Shown: positions 38,844 through 48,593, counted from the stretch's first letter. The stretch is DNA of 64,000 bases from an uncultured Propionivibrio sp. (GCA_937923255.1 CALAIL010000028.1:31776-95775); one strand, 5' to 3'. Notes: generated by a model from the sequence alone, not told the origin. Numbers and translations are program-made.

Positions 38844-41231
38844 ATGCCTGATATTCAGACGCCTGATTTGTTTGAGAAAGACCCCTCCATTTCATCTTCA
38901 CCTCCTGGACCTCCGGCGAACCCTCCCGGATCGTCCCGGCCGACCACGGTTCCTGATGATGGAAGCGAGAGCCTTCTGTTGCATGAATCGGCTGCACGCG
39001 ACTATCTTGAATATGCGGTGGCCGTGGTTAAAGGACGGGCATTGCCGGATGTTCGGGATGGGCAAAAGCCGGTACAGCGGCGCGTTCTGTTTGCCATGCA
39101 TGAGCTGGGGCTGGCGGCAGGAGCCAAGCCAGTCAAATCCGCGCGCGTAGTGGGCGATGTCATCGGCAAATATCATCCTCACGGAGACGCTTCAGCCTAC
39201 GATGCCATGGTGCGTGTTGCGCAGCCGTTTTCATTACGTTACCCTCTGGTCGATGGGCAAGGAAATTTTGGCTCACGCGATGGCGACGGCGCAGCGGCGA
39301 TGCGTTACACCGAGGCGCGGCTGACGGAAATTTCTGAGCTGCTGCTTGGCGAACTTGATGAAGGCACGGTCGATTTTCAGCCCAATTATGATGGTGCTTT
39401 CCAGGAACCGGCCTTTTTGCCGGCGCGGTTGCCGTTTTCCCTTCTGAATGGCGCATCGGGTATCGCCGTGGGGATGGCTACCGAAATTCCGCCGCACAAC
39501 CTGCACGAAGTTGCGGAAGCGGCGATCTGCCTGATCCAGAATCCGCGCGCTGATCTGGCCGAGTTGCTGCAACATGTGCCGGGGCCGGACTATCCGGGCG
39601 GCGGACAGATCATTTCCGCACCTGCCGAAATCACGGCGGCTTATGCCAGCGGACGCGGCAGTCTGCGCGTGCGCGCCCGGTGTGAATTTGAAGAAATGGC
39701 ACGCGGTGCCTGGCAACTGGTCGTCAAAGAGCTGCCGCCCGGCGTATCGAGCGCCAAGGTGCTTTCGGAAATCGGTGCGCTGATGAACCCGCAACCGAAG
39801 CCGGGCAAAAAGAGCATTGATCCTGCCGCCGCGCACCTGAAGGCGCTGTTTGCCTCGCAGCTTGACCGTGCGCGCGACGAATCGGGTAAGGACGATGCGA
39901 TTCGCCTGGTATTTGAGCCAGTCAGCTCGCGCCAGAAGCGCGAGGAGTTTCTGGCGCTGTTGCTGGCGCATACCAGCCTGGAAACGACGGCGCCAATCAA
40001 TCTTGTCGCTGTTGGCCTGGATGGCCGTCCTTGCCAGAAAAGCTTGCTTGATCTGCTGGATGAATGGTGTCGCTTTCGCTTGGCTACGGTGCGCCGGCGC
40101 AGTGAATTCCGCCTGAACAAAGCGCGTGAGCGTATCCATATTCTGGAAGGTCGGCGCACCGTCTTTCTGCATATCGACGAGGTGATCCGAATCATCCGCG
40201 AGTCGGACGAACCCAAGCCGGCGCTGATCGCGCGCTTTGCACTTTCCGAGCGGCAGGCCGACGACATTCTGGAAATTCGCCTGCGCCAACTGGCGCGCCT
40301 GGAAGGCTTCAAGATTGATCAGGAACTGGAAAAACTGCGCCACACCGAAAATGATCTGGAAAAGCTGTTATCCAGCGATACGCTGCTACGTAAGCTCGTT
40401 ATCAAGGAAATTCGTGCTGATGCTGCCCAATACGGTGATGCGCGGCGTACATATATTGAAGCGGCCGCTTCCGCAACGCGCAGCGAAGTGGCCGTTGTTG
40501 CGGATGAGCCGGTGACGCTGATCGTTTCTGCCAAGGGCTGGGCGCGCGTCCGCCAGGGACATGGCCTCGATCTTTCATCGGTTGCCTACAAGGACGGCGA
40601 TGGCGCGGGCGTAATCTTTGAGTGTCGCTCGGTCGATTCGCTCGTGATCTTGTCGACCGAGGGACGCGCTTTCACAGTGCCTGTTGCGGTATTGCCCGAT
40701 GGACGCGGGCTGGGCGCGCCGCTGGCTTCATTTGTCGAGCTGGGCGGCGGTAAGCTGGCGCATGTGCTGACCGGTCGGCCGGACGAGGAATTCCTTTTTG
40801 CCAAGACCTCGGGCTATGGATTCATTGCCACGCTGGGCGATCTATTTTCACGTCAGAGGGCCGGCAAGGCGTTTCTAACAATGGAAGCGGGCGCGGCCAT
40901 CTTGCCGCCGTCACCGCTGGGCGCAGGTGAGCGGCGTGCCGATCATGTCGCAGCGTTGTCTGAAGATGGCCGCTTGCTGATTTTTCCGATCGACCAGATG
41001 AAGAAACTTTCCGGCGGCAAAGGCGTACAGATCATCGGGCTTCGTGAGGGCGAAACGCTTAGGGCGGCGATTGCTGGTCGGGGAGCCATCGTGTGCGTGC
41101 GCGGCATTTTCCGCAATCGCCCGAAAGAAATGCTTTCTGAAAGTAAGCACATTGGGCAGCGTGCACGCCGTGGTTCGCCCATCGGACTAATCACGCAGGC
41201 AACAATTATGCCGCTCAATGAGATGGGCTGA
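38844..41231 (+). CDS. parC: DNA topoisomerase IV subunit A
   Basis: ParC is the DNA-cleaving subunit that works with ParE. The 795-residue protein begins with a Pro/Ser-rich leader of about 40 residues, then [20 protein letters not shown], the winged-helix breakage domain with [17 protein letters not shown], and MRYTEARLT, where Tyr155 is the catalytic tyrosine. A coiled-coil tower ([20 protein letters not shown]) and a short beta-propeller-like C-terminal region follow. At the spot equal to Ser80 of E. coli ParC the residue is Ala116, and Glu84 corresponds to Asp120. The length and incomplete propeller favour ParC over GyrA. Confidence 0.94.
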   Translation: MPDIQTPDLFEKDPSISSSPPGPPANPPGSSRPTTVPDDGSESLLLHESAARDYLEYAVAVVKGRALPDVRDGQKPVQRRVLFAMHELGLAAGAKPVKSARVVGDVIGKYHPHGDASAYDAMVRVAQPFSLRYPLVDGQGNFGSRDGDGAAAMRYTEARLTEISELLLGELDEGTVDFQPNYDGAFQEPAFLPARLPFSLLNGASGIAVGMATEIPPHNLHEVAEAAICLIQNPRADLAELLQHVPGPDYPGGGQIISAPAEITAAYASGRGSLRVRARCEFEEMARGAWQLVVKELPPGVSSAKVLSEIGALMNPQPKPGKKSIDPAAAHLKALFASQLDRARDESGKDDAIRLVFEPVSSRQKREEFLALLLAHTSLETTAPINLVAVGLDGRPCQKSLLDLLDEWCRFRLATVRRRSEFRLNKARERIHILEGRRTVFLHIDEVIRIIRESDEPKPALIARFALSERQADDILEIRLRQLARLEGFKIDQELEKLRHTENDLEKLLSSDTLLRKLVIKEIRADAAQYGDARRTYIEAAASATRSEVAVVADEPVTLIVSAKGWARVRQGHGLDLSSVAYKDGDGAGVIFECRSVDSLVILSTEGRAFTVPVAVLPDGRGLGAPLASFVELGGGKLAHVLTGRPDEEFLFAKTSGYGFIATLGDLFSRQRAGKAFLTMEAGAAILPPSPLGAGERRADHVAALSEDGRLLIFPIDQMKKLSGGKGVQIIGLREGETLRAAIAGRGAIVCVRGIFRNRPKEMLSESKHIGQRARRGSPIGLITQATIMPLNEMG

Positions 41232-41436
41232 TCGTTCGCCTTACCCGCTGTATTGTTGTCTCTGTCATCCAACAACAGGAGAGAACGTTAATGGCAAAAG
41301 TAATTTGATCCCGGATCGGCCTTGCCTGATGTGGTAGAAACGGTCGATGCGCATGAAACACTGGAAGATTCGCACTTTTTTGCCTGTCGGGCCGAAATAA
41401 CCGATAATCCAAACTCTTACTGAAAGGAGAAAAACC

Positions 41437-41868
41437 ATGAGCAAACTGACACAAACCCTGATTGCCGCTGCAATTTGTCTGCCCCTGATGGCCGCGTGCA
41501 ACAAGGATGATCAAAAACCTGCTTCCCCTGCCGAAACCGCTGCACAGGAGGCGGGTGCCGCAATTCAGAAAGCGGGTGAAGCCGCTCAGGATGCAGCCGT
41601 CAAGACAGGTGAAGCTGCTCAGGAAGCGGGTAAAGAAGCAGCGGCTGCCGTGAGCGAAGCCGCTTCCAATGCGGTCGATAAAGCCAAGGAAGTTGGCGAA
41701 CAGGCCAAGGATGCGGCGAGTGCAGCCGCCGACAAGGCAGCGGCAGCGGCTGAACAGGCCAAGGATGCTGCAGCGGGAGTTGTCGACAAGACCAAGGCGG
41801 TTGCCTCTGAAGTCAAGGAAGGTGCCAAGGAAACCGTACAGAACGCGCAGGAAGCCGCGAAGCAGTAA
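41437..41868 (+). CDS. Alanine-rich helical lipoprotein with LEA-like repeats
   Basis: The 143-residue product has a signal peptide LIAAAICLPLMAAC ending in a lipobox Cys at about residue 21. The mature part is almost entirely Ala, Lys, Glu, Gln, Asp and Val in an approximate 11-residue rhythm (for example AGEAAQDAAVKTGEAAQEAG), predicting one long amphipathic helix. Such patterns occur in LEA-like, desiccation- or envelope-stress proteins and in PhaP-like or apolipoprotein-like helices. A GAAAGGAG ribosome site precedes the ATG. No recognised enzyme domain is present, and the function is unknown. Confidence 0.82.
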   Translation: MSKLTQTLIAAAICLPLMAACNKDDQKPASPAETAAQEAGAAIQKAGEAAQDAAVKTGEAAQEAGKEAAAAVSEAASNAVDKAKEVGEQAKDAASAAADKAAAAAEQAKDAAAGVVDKTKAVASEVKEGAKETVQNAQEAAKQ

Positions 41869-42101
41869 TTTTTGTGAATTGTTTATGTATGGGATATAGG
41901 GGCTTTAGTTAGGGAAGCTTAGGTTTCTTCTCTTCTAACCGCAATTCCATATTGCCCATATTGCTTTTACCAGACCGGGTGCGATTTGCTGATGAGTTCG
42001 GCGGGGTGCCCGGTCTGAATTTTATTGGATTGAAAAATACGGGGACGATTGGATTGATTTGTCCGTAATTCTTTGGTGGTTGGCTTTTTGGTTGGCTTTT
42101 C

Positions 42102-43001
42102 TTAGTGTTTTGCGTCAGCCTCCCCACCAAGCGCGGCAAGCAGATCGTCAAACAAACGGGCGAGTTCACCAGTCATCAGTGTGAAATCAAGGTCGAAACG
42201 TTCGGCTTCATTGTCAGCCAGTCCATCGTTTTCTTCTTTGAGGATGTCGAGGAAAGATAGGCGCTTGATGCGCAGCTTCTCGTCAAGAATGAATGAAATC
42301 CGGTCATTCCACGTCATGCCGAGACGGGTGACGATCTTGCCTTCCGCGATGTGATGACCAATTTCTTTGCCCTCTAACGAGTGGCGCGTATAGCGTACTA
42401 AAGCGTTTTCCGGGGAACGCAGCTCGATGTCCTGGTCTATGGTAAAACCGACGGGCGCCTCGCCGGCCGCCATCCAGGCGGTCATGGCCGAAGTGGGCGT
42501 ACGCAGAGGCGCCGGTAGCGCGATGGAGAAGCCATCAGCGGTTTTCAGCAGGCACTCGGCCAATTCTTCCGCTTTGGGTTGAGAGCCGGTATCGACGACC
42601 AGCCAGCCATGCAGTGGGTCGATCCAGGCAAATATGGTGTGCCGACAGGCAAAAGCACGCGGTAGTAATTCGATAGCCAGCGATTCGCGTAAGTCACGCA
42701 GTTCCTTGCGGCTGACGCGCCGGCCTTCAGTGGTTTCAATTGTCTGCGCGCGCTCATTAGCCATTTGACGTATGACGGTAGAGGGCAACAGTTTTTCCTC
42801 AATGCCTAGCGCAATCAGCCACTGGCGGTTGACAGCATGTACGAACGCACCACCTGCCAAAGGCGGCACCCATCCCAAGCGCCGTAGATCGCTAGGGGCG
42901 CAGGGGTGTAATGCGGCATGGGCAAGGGCGGCCTCAATAGTTTCGAGGGCCCTATCGTCAAATGCAGGCAGCCTGAATAGCTGGAGATTTTTGAACCACA
43001 T
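42102..43001 (-). CDS. rdgC: Recombination-associated protein RdgC
   Basis: RdgC is a nucleoid-associated ring protein that binds DNA and restrains RecA; in Neisseria it affects pilin variation. The 299-residue product starts MWFKNLQLFRL, the invariant family start. It contains WLIALGIEEKLLPSTVIRQ and later AWIDPLHGWLVVDTGS and RLGMTWNDRISFILDE, matching the three-part RdgC fold. Length is normal (about 300). It is transcribed alone; about 230 bases of non-coding DNA separate it from the lipoprotein gene on the other strand. Confidence 0.93.
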   Translation of the reverse strand: MWFKNLQLFRLPAFDDRALETIEAALAHAALHPCAPSDLRRLGWVPPLAGGAFVHAVNRQWLIALGIEEKLLPSTVIRQMANERAQTIETTEGRRVSRKELRDLRESLAIELLPRAFACRHTIFAWIDPLHGWLVVDTGSQPKAEELAECLLKTADGFSIALPAPLRTPTSAMTAWMAAGEAPVGFTIDQDIELRSPENALVRYTRHSLEGKEIGHHIAEGKIVTRLGMTWNDRISFILDEKLRIKRLSFLDILKEENDGLADNEAERFDLDFTLMTGELARLFDDLLAALGGEADAKH

Positions 43002-43146
43002 GAGAAGGAAAGCAAAATTCTGTAAAAATGTAATTATAAAAGCGGAGCGGTGAAATATACCGCTCGGATGCTGAATGCGACATTAGGAAAGTTCATCGGC
43101 AAGAAGAGTATTGAATGCCGTTGTCGGAGTGGTTCATAATACAGGC

Positions 43147-43668
43147 ATGAACGATCCTCAATCATTTGATATTCGCCGCCGAATCCGTGAATTGTTGGCA
43201 ATCCCCGATCGGGATCGCAGCGATGCGGAATGGGATGAGCTGAATGAGCTTGAAATTCGTACGGCGCCAGGCAATCGTGACAACGGGTACACGTTGGATC
43301 GTGGCGAAGGTAAGCGCGGTTTTACGCCAGGACGACGGAGTCACCAAGGGCAAAAAAATGCCAATTCCCGTCAGGAAAATTGGTTGCCACAGGAAAAGGA
43401 AAACCGTCCCGATGTACGGCGCCAGGAAAATAAAAACCGCTCACCGCTCAAGCGATCGCATCGGCGCGCCAAATCACGCCCGCCGCGTGAGAATCAGACA
43501 CAGGGGCCGGGTGATACGGGAAATGGGGGAAATGGTTATCCAACCGGATTCACACATAGCGGTCGTACGGGGGAAGTAAGCGATGGCATGGCTTTTACCA
43601 CGCCTGCCGGCAGCGATAGAAATACCGGAAACGCCGACGGTAGCCAGAGTGGCGGCAGTCATGATTGA
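43147..43668 (+). CDS. Unrecognised hydrophilic, probably disordered protein
   Basis: About 173 residues from ATG 43,147 (a longer start at 43,111 is possible). The first 45 residues, MNDPQSFDIRRRIRELLAIP and the following acidic RSDAEWDELNELE, could fold as a small helical domain. The rest is very rich in Arg, Lys, Asn, Gln, Gly, Ser and Pro and looks disordered and basic, with QENKNRSPLKRSHRRAKSRP in the middle and a Gly/Asn/Thr-rich acidic end. There is no signal peptide or membrane segment. A DNA- or RNA-binding role is conceivable but unproven. I recognise no family. Confidence 0.6.
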   Translation: MNDPQSFDIRRRIRELLAIPDRDRSDAEWDELNELEIRTAPGNRDNGYTLDRGEGKRGFTPGRRSHQGQKNANSRQENWLPQEKENRPDVRRQENKNRSPLKRSHRRAKSRPPRENQTQGPGDTGNGGNGYPTGFTHSGRTGEVSDGMAFTTPAGSDRNTGNADGSQSGGSHD

Positions 43669-43723
43669 CGGGCAGTGGAGACCCTTGCAGAACTGATTGT
43701 TGATCAGATTCGGATAGATAAAT

Positions 43724-43749
43724 AAAAAAGGTGCAGATGCACCTTTTTT
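43724..43749. terminator. Bidirectional terminator between the unknown gene and dnaQ
   Basis: AAAAAAGGTGCA and TGCACCTTTTTT form a perfect 12-bp palindrome around a 2-base loop. The A-tract and T-tract allow termination for both converging genes. Confidence 0.85.
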
Positions 43750-43763
43750 AATACGCTATCGCC

Positions 43764-44474
43764 CTATATCAAATCTGCCAGCCAAACGCATTTCCCTTTG
43801 CTCTCCTTCTGGATTTCCGCAAGCAATGCTTCGTGTTCGGAAATTTCTTCGGGGCTGGCGCGCAGAACTCGCTGGTGGTGTGCACTTATGGTTAGGCGCT
43901 CTTCAATATGGCCCTGTCCGGTATTGCTGTCATCCGTCAGTTCCATGAGCAGGCTTTCTTGCCCGCGCGTCATGGCGATATACACTTCGGCAAGAATTTC
44001 GGCGTCAAGTAATGCGCCGTGCAGCGTGCGCTTCGAATTGTCGATGGCGTAACGTTCGCAGAGCGCATCGAGATTGTTTCTCTTGCCCGGAAAACGCTCC
44101 TTAGCCATGCGCAGTGTATCCAGCACGGCACAGCAAACGCTCTCGATCGGCTCCATATCGAGTCGTGCCAGCTCGGCATTGAGGAATCCGACATCGAACG
44201 GCGCATTATGAATGATCAATTCCGCACCGCGCACAAAGTCGAGGAATTCAGCGGCGATTTCGGCAAAACGCGGCTTGTCCTGTAGAAAATCCAGGCTGAT
44301 GCCGTGGACGGCCTGCGCACCTTCATCGATTTCCCGCTCAGGGTTGAGGTAGTAATGAAAGTGGTGGTTTGTCGGACGGCGGTTATTGATTTCAACGCCG
44401 CCGATTTCGATGATGCGGTGGCCAAGCTTATGTTCCAGGCCGGTGGTTTCCGTATCGAGAACGATTTGTCGCAT
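43764..44474 (-). CDS. dnaQ: DNA polymerase III epsilon subunit (3'-5' proofreading exonuclease)
   Basis: DnaQ gives the replicative polymerase its proofreading activity. The 236-residue protein has ExoI VLDTETTGLE (Asp7 and Glu9 as metal ligands), ExoII HNAPFDVGFLNAEL and ExoIII HGALLDAEILAEVY, in order. The C-terminal tail after the exonuclease fold is the part that normally binds the polymerase alpha subunit. Length is close to that of E. coli (243). It lies 77 bases downstream of rnhA on the same strand, the classical pairing, although in E. coli the two are divergent. Confidence 0.95.
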   Translation of the reverse strand: MRQIVLDTETTGLEHKLGHRIIEIGGVEINNRRPTNHHFHYYLNPEREIDEGAQAVHGISLDFLQDKPRFAEIAAEFLDFVRGAELIIHNAPFDVGFLNAELARLDMEPIESVCCAVLDTLRMAKERFPGKRNNLDALCERYAIDNSKRTLHGALLDAEILAEVYIAMTRGQESLLMELTDDSNTGQGHIEERLTISAHHQRVLRASPEEISEHEALLAEIQKESKGKCVWLADLI

Positions 44475-44551
44475 AGTGTTTTGCTTTGGGTTTGCGTGAG
44501 ATTTACAAGGCTGCTTTCAAGGAAATGCGTTCAGCAGCGGAGCGTTGGGTC

Positions 44552-45028
44552 TCATGGGGTTGGCGGGTTGTTTGTCGAGTCATCAGGCAATTCATCAATG
44601 CCACGATTGGCAAGGGTGTCGGCGCGCTCATTGCCTGGATGACCGGCATGTCCCTTGATCCACGACCAGGTGATTTCATGGCTTTGTGCCAGTGCATCAA
44701 GTCGTTGCCAGAGGTCGGCATTTTTAACCGGCTTCTTATCGGCTGTTTTCCAGCCATTCCGTTTCCAGCCGTGAATCCATTGGCTGATGCCTTTTTGTAC
44801 ATACTGCGAATCAGTATGAATATGGACGGACGCCTGACGTTTGAGCGCTTCCAGGGCACGGATCACCGCCGTCAGTTCCATGCGGTTGTTGGTGGTTTCA
44901 TGTTCGCCGCCCCACAGTTCCTTCTTAGCCGTGCCTGCCTGCAACAACACCCCCCAGCCACCGCGGCCAGGATTACCGCGGCAGGCGCCGTCGACGTAGA
45001 TATGCGTGATGACTTCAGTGTGCTTCAT
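44552..45028 (-). CDS. rnhA: Ribonuclease HI
   Basis: RNase HI degrades the RNA strand of RNA-DNA hybrids such as R-loops and primers. The 158-residue product carries the catalytic carboxylates Asp13 in [14 protein letters not shown], Glu51 in NNRMELTAV, Asp73 in HTDSQYV and the Asp of [16 protein letters not shown]. The basic [20 protein letters not shown] handle is typical of the E. coli type. It overlaps the upstream methyltransferase gene by 4 bases (ATGA type), so the pair is coupled, and dnaQ follows. Confidence 0.96.
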   Translation of the reverse strand: MKHTEVITHIYVDGACRGNPGRGGWGVLLQAGTAKKELWGGEHETTNNRMELTAVIRALEALKRQASVHIHTDSQYVQKGISQWIHGWKRNGWKTADKKPVKNADLWQRLDALAQSHEITWSWIKGHAGHPGNERADTLANRGIDELPDDSTNNPPTP

Positions 45029-45783
45029 GGTAGCTTATTCAATTCCTTACCGAGTGTTTTCTGAGTTACGGTGGTGAGCGTCTGGCGTAGCGCGTGCTGC
45101 TGCCTCCAGTCAGACAGGACAAGGCGCATGCCGCGAACCCGCTTGACAGCGCGCAGTAAATAGACGCCGCCGGCGAAGCTCCACCAGCGATCGCCTGCCG
45201 ACTCCATGAAATGAAAGCGGCGCAACCAGTGTTCGTGTTGAAAAGGCGGTACGTAGCAGCCAAAATTGCCACGATCAACCTCAAAACTAAGCAGGTTTAG
45301 CCAGTCGCGTAGACGTAACACAGAAATAAAATTGCCGTTGTCCGGAAACTCGTGACGGTTACGCCGGATAAAACGTCGCAGCCCCCAAAGTGAAACAGGA
45401 TTGAACCCGGTGATGATGACCTGACCGTCGGGAATCAGGATGCGCTCGACCTCGCGCAGGATCTGATGCGGATCGTCATGTGATTCCAGCACATGCGGCA
45501 TGACGACCAAATCGATACTGGCCGAGGCAAATGGAAGCTCGCATAAGCTACAGCATACGTCGACAGGGCCTGATTCGCCGACGATCTGACGCATCGGAAT
45601 GCGGCTATGGGCAAGGAATTTGACCTGTGGCAAGCCGAGTTGTAGCGCGTTATAGCCGAACACATCGGCAACTTGCGCATCGACGTGGGGTTGCTCCCAG
45701 TTCATGACGTAGCGGCCGCGTGGGGTTTCCAGCCAGTCAGCGATGTCAGACGCATCATGCATGGTGCCGGGCACATTACGCAT
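45025..45783 (-). CDS. SAM-dependent class I methyltransferase
   Basis: A roughly 252-residue protein with a methyltransferase type-11 core. The usual glycine-rich first motif is weak, but [19 protein letters not shown] (the motif with the D-x-V-x(2)-H pattern) and [20 protein letters not shown] are typical. The segment after it ([11 protein letters not shown]) and the C-terminal half resemble the proteobacterial family found next to rnhA and gloB. The substrate is unknown. The start [10 protein letters not shown] was used; an upstream ATG adds eight residues. It is divergent from gloB, with only 33 bases between the starts. Confidence 0.8.
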   Translation of the reverse strand: MRNVPGTMHDASDIADWLETPRGRYVMNWEQPHVDAQVADVFGYNALQLGLPQVKFLAHSRIPMRQIVGESGPVDVCCSLCELPFASASIDLVVMPHVLESHDDPHQILREVERILIPDGQVIITGFNPVSLWGLRRFIRRNRHEFPDNGNFISVLRLRDWLNLLSFEVDRGNFGCYVPPFQHEHWLRRFHFMESAGDRWWSFAGGVYLLRAVKRVRGMRLVLSDWRQQHALRQTLTTVTQKTLGKELNKLP

Positions 45784-45816
45784 TGACTTTTCTTGCCGTT
45801 CTTTCACAATAATCCC

Positions 45817-46587
45817 ATGTTCGAGCTACTGAATATTCATGTCCTCAAGGACAATTACATCTGGTTGCTGCGCAAGGGGGCGTTTGCCGCTGTCGTCGAT
45901 CCGGGCGAAGCCTTTCCCGTGCTGGAAGTGCTGACACGCGAGAAATTGTCGCTGATCGCCATTCTTGTGACCCATCACCACGCTGACCACCAAGGGGGGA
46001 TTGCCGACCTGCTGGTGCAGTATCCAGCGGCAGCGGTGTACGGCCCGGAAAAGGAGTCTATCACAGGCCTGGACCATCCTCTTTCAGGTGGTGAAACAAT
46101 CGTTTTTCCCGAGCTTGAGGGCGTATTTCAGGTATTGGACGTGCCGGGGCATACCCTTGGGCATATTGCCTATTTCAGCGCTGAGGCGGGCGTTTTGTTT
46201 TGTGGTGACACGCTATTTACTGGCGGCTGCGGGCGCATTTTCGAAGGAACGCCGGCACAGATGTTCGATTCTCTGGCACGACTTGCGGCTTTGCCCGAAC
46301 GAACGCAAATCTACTGCGGGCATGAATATACCGAGGCCAACCTGCGCTTTGCGCTGGCCGTCGAGCCGGGCAACCGGCGCTTGCAAAAACGTGTTGATGA
46401 AGTGAGCGTTCTGCGTGCCAAAGGATTACCCACTGTGCCATCAACGCTAGCGCTGGAAAAAGTGACTAATCCTTTTCTGCGTTGCCATGTCCCGGAAGTT
46501 ATCGCCTCGGCGCGTGTGCATGGTGCCGTGAGCGATGATGCCATAGAAGTTTTCCGAGCACTACGTGAATGGAAAAATGCTTTTTAG
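45817..46587 (+). CDS. gloB: Hydroxyacylglutathione hydrolase (glyoxalase II)
   Basis: GloB hydrolyses S-lactoylglutathione to lactate and glutathione, the second step of methylglyoxal detoxification. The 256-residue protein has the dinuclear-metal motif THHHADHQGG, then DVPGHTLGHIAYF with the next His ligand, FCGDTLFTGGCGRIFEGT, and YCGHEYTEANLRFALAVEP, matching glyoxalase II rather than general metallo-beta-lactamases. The start MFELLNIHVLKDNYIWLL is the family start; an ATG 24 bases earlier overlaps the divergent gene region. It complements the methylglyoxal synthase gene at 2.2 kb. Confidence 0.95.
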   Translation: MFELLNIHVLKDNYIWLLRKGAFAAVVDPGEAFPVLEVLTREKLSLIAILVTHHHADHQGGIADLLVQYPAAAVYGPEKESITGLDHPLSGGETIVFPELEGVFQVLDVPGHTLGHIAYFSAEAGVLFCGDTLFTGGCGRIFEGTPAQMFDSLARLAALPERTQIYCGHEYTEANLRFALAVEPGNRRLQKRVDEVSVLRAKGLPTVPSTLALEKVTNPFLRCHVPEVIASARVHGAVSDDAIEVFRALREWKNAF

Positions 46588-46706
46588 GGTTCGTGGACAC
46601 GGTGAATGAATCGATTGCAATGAAACGTATGTTGAAGCCTGGTTTATCCAGCTTATGGATGGCGCTGCTTGGTAAGATCGGGACTATCGCCATGTGATCA
46701 TTGGTT

Positions 46707-46735
46707 TTGTTGATTAGCATGGCTTCTGCTAGAAT
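46707..46735 (+). promoter_or_regulatory. Candidate sigma-70 promoter of tRNA-Ser
   Basis: TTGTTG at 46,707-46,712 and TAGAAT at 46,730-46,735 are separated by 17 bases and end 11 bases before the mature tRNA, as expected for a tRNA promoter. A GC-rich discriminator (CGCGCCC) follows the -10 box, typical of stringently controlled stable RNA genes. Confidence 0.6.
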
Positions 46736-46746
46736 CGCGCCCTGCC

Positions 46747-46837
46747 GGAGAGATGGATGAGTGGTTTAAGTCGCACGCCTGGAAAGCGTGTTCAGGGTAA
46801 TACCCTGACGGGGGTTCGAATCCCCCTCTCTCCGCCA
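46747..46837 (+). tRNA. tRNA-Ser (anticodon GGA)
   Basis: The acceptor arm GGAGAGA pairs with TCTCTCC, and CCA is encoded at the end. The anticodon loop CTGGAAA carries GGA, reading UCC and UCU. The extra arm (about 18 bases including CAGGG/CCCTG) is the long type required for serine tRNA, and the T arm GGGGGTTCGAATCCCCC is intact. Confidence 0.97.
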
Positions 46838-47132
46838 GAATAAAAATATTGCTCCACAAGAAACGCCCGAACCCCAGGTAAATAACGGTTTCGGGCGATT
46901 TTTTATCCACGATTGCCAACGCAGGCAACAATAGACAACAAGGGGCAACACAAAAGAACCGTTCTACACGGCGAATCTATAGGCGCGATTGTAGGCATGC
47001 GTGGCACGGGGATGACAGGATACCTACAAATAACCTGACGAAATACTTACCCGTATCCGGCCAGTTATTAGGGAGCCGTTTGCAGAAGATGTATCGCTGA
47101 TGATGCGTGTTTGGGCCTGCCCATCCTCATCC
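46838..47132. other. Stretch between tRNA-Ser and hpnE; terminator only
   Basis: Apart from the hairpin listed at 46,864-46,905, I see no gene or integrase. No second copy of the 3' end of the tRNA was found in the window, so the tRNA is not shown to be an occupied integration site. Confidence 0.4.
46864..46905 (+). terminator. Intrinsic terminator after tRNA-Ser
   Basis: CGCCCGAA at 46,864-46,871 pairs with TTCGGGCG at 46,890-46,897, followed by ATTTTTTAT. Confidence 0.8.
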
Positions 47133-48593
47133 TCAGCCCGGTGGGAGAGGCGGTATGGGCGATGCGGCGAGAATGTTTCTGGCAGCCTGGATGCCACTGC
47201 GCACGGCGCCTTCAAGCGTGGCGGGGTAGTCGGCACAAACGTAGTCGCCGGCAAGGTGGAGTCCAGGCAGCGAGGTACTGGTGTTTGGGCGAAACAGATT
47301 GGGCCGGCAGGAAAAAGTAGCGCGGCGTTCACGCAAGGTCTTATGCCAGGTAGGGAAGGGTAGCTGTTGGCGCAGAGCGGCTTGAAGTTCCTGGTGCAGC
47401 GCGACCATTAGTGCAGCGTTATCGCGTTCGTCCCAACGTCCGCGTGCACTCAGAACGAAGGCGATGAGACCCGGTGTGCGGTAAAGCCGACCGTGATCGA
47501 ACGCCCATTGGCCCAAGTTGTTTCCCGCCGCGTCGCTCAAGCCGAGCATCGGCGCGGGTAATCGGACTTCTGGCGGGTACGCGGCGTAAACGGTGCCGAT
47601 TGGCTCGTAATCATAGGCGCCAAGCTGTGTGGCGACAGAATGTATTTCTGCATATCCTGTCAGCAGCGGCACGGCGTGCTGCGGCGCGGTAGCGATGATG
47701 ACGTGGTCGAATGATTCGTCTCCGATACACCAGTGCTGCTTATCCCGTGTCATATGTTCGATACGGCAGGAAAGGCGGATGCGGCCACCGTGCGCTGCGA
47801 TGAATGTTGCGGCTGCGTCGGGGAAAAGCTGTCCCAGATCGACAGCGGGCAAGAGCAGGTCGGTGGCGCACCGGTCGCCGCCGAGGCTGTCGCGCAGCAC
47901 GTTGGCGAAAATTTGCGCTGAGGCATGTTCCGGTGGGGTGTTGAGTGCAGCTAGACACAGCGGCTCCCAAAGCATGCGGCGTAACGCTCCGGCCTGCCCG
48001 GTGCGGTCAAGCAATGAGGTTACGCTGCTGTCCGCATCTAGCCGGTAGTCGAGGGCTTGCAGGCCGCGTATGAAGCGGGCGGCGGCGCGTTTTTCGGCGA
48101 GTGTCACGCCTCGTGCACCGAGTAAACCGATTGCCAGTGGCAATGGCGCGGGAAGCGGCAGCCACGAGGGCGGCAGACGCAGGCGAAAGTTTCCGGCAGG
48201 ATGTTGCAGGGTCAGCGGCAGGCGATGGAGCAGGGTAGAGGGCCGGTGCCCAGCGTTGCTGCTGGCGTGGCCTGCCTGCGCTTCCTTACACTTGTCGATG
48301 TTGCGGTGCACGTGCCGTATCAAGCGCAAGGTTTCGCGATACGCGCCGATCAGGATGTGTTGGCCGTTGTCGAGCACACGCCCGTCGATGGCGACACTGC
48401 GGGCGCGGCCGCCGAGTCGCTTCGCGGCTTCGTACACAGTGACGGACGCGCCGGCCGTGCACAGTTCGACGGCGGCGGCAAGCCCGGCCCAACCGCCGCC
48501 GATGATAGCGACCGACAGCGCGGTGCGAAGGGGGCTGCCGGTGTATTCCAGGGACTGAGTGTATGCCCCCTGAGGTCCTAAGCCTTGAACCAT
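47133..48593 (-). CDS. hpnE: Squalene-forming hydroxysqualene oxidoreductase HpnE
   Basis: HpnE is a FAD-dependent amine-oxidase-like enzyme that reduces hydroxysqualene to squalene, the last step of the HpnCDE route to hopanoids. The chosen ATG at 48,593 gives 486 residues, with the FAD Rossmann motif VAIIGGGWAGLAAAVEL near residue 28 and LGGRARSVAIDGRVLDNGQH. At the C-terminus LHLAGDYVCADYPATLEGAV is the typical second FAD contact of this family. A much longer frame is open upstream across hpnD but has no similarity. The start overlaps hpnD by 16 bases. Confidence 0.9.
   Translation of the reverse strand: MVQGLGPQGAYTQSLEYTGSPLRTALSVAIIGGGWAGLAAAVELCTAGASVTVYEAAKRLGGRARSVAIDGRVLDNGQHILIGAYRETLRLIRHVHRNIDKCKEAQAGHASSNAGHRPSTLLHRLPLTLQHPAGNFRLRLPPSWLPLPAPLPLAIGLLGARGVTLAEKRAAARFIRGLQALDYRLDADSSVTSLLDRTGQAGALRRMLWEPLCLAALNTPPEHASAQIFANVLRDSLGGDRCATDLLLPAVDLGQLFPDAAATFIAAHGGRIRLSCRIEHMTRDKQHWCIGDESFDHVIIATAPQHAVPLLTGYAEIHSVATQLGAYDYEPIGTVYAAYPPEVRLPAPMLGLSDAAGNNLGQWAFDHGRLYRTPGLIAFVLSARGRWDERDNAALMVALHQELQAALRQQLPFPTWHKTLRERRATFSCRPNLFRPNTSTSLPGLHLAGDYVCADYPATLEGAVRSGIQAARNILAASPIPPLPPG

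Noticed and set aside
36136-41231. Gyrase genes gyrB/gyrA
   Set aside because: Lengths (649 and 795) and the short C-terminal part of the A subunit favour topoisomerase IV, although both families share the motifs.
46747-47132. Genomic island inserted at tRNA-Ser
   Set aside because: No integrase, no repeat of the tRNA 3' end and ordinary hpn genes next to it.
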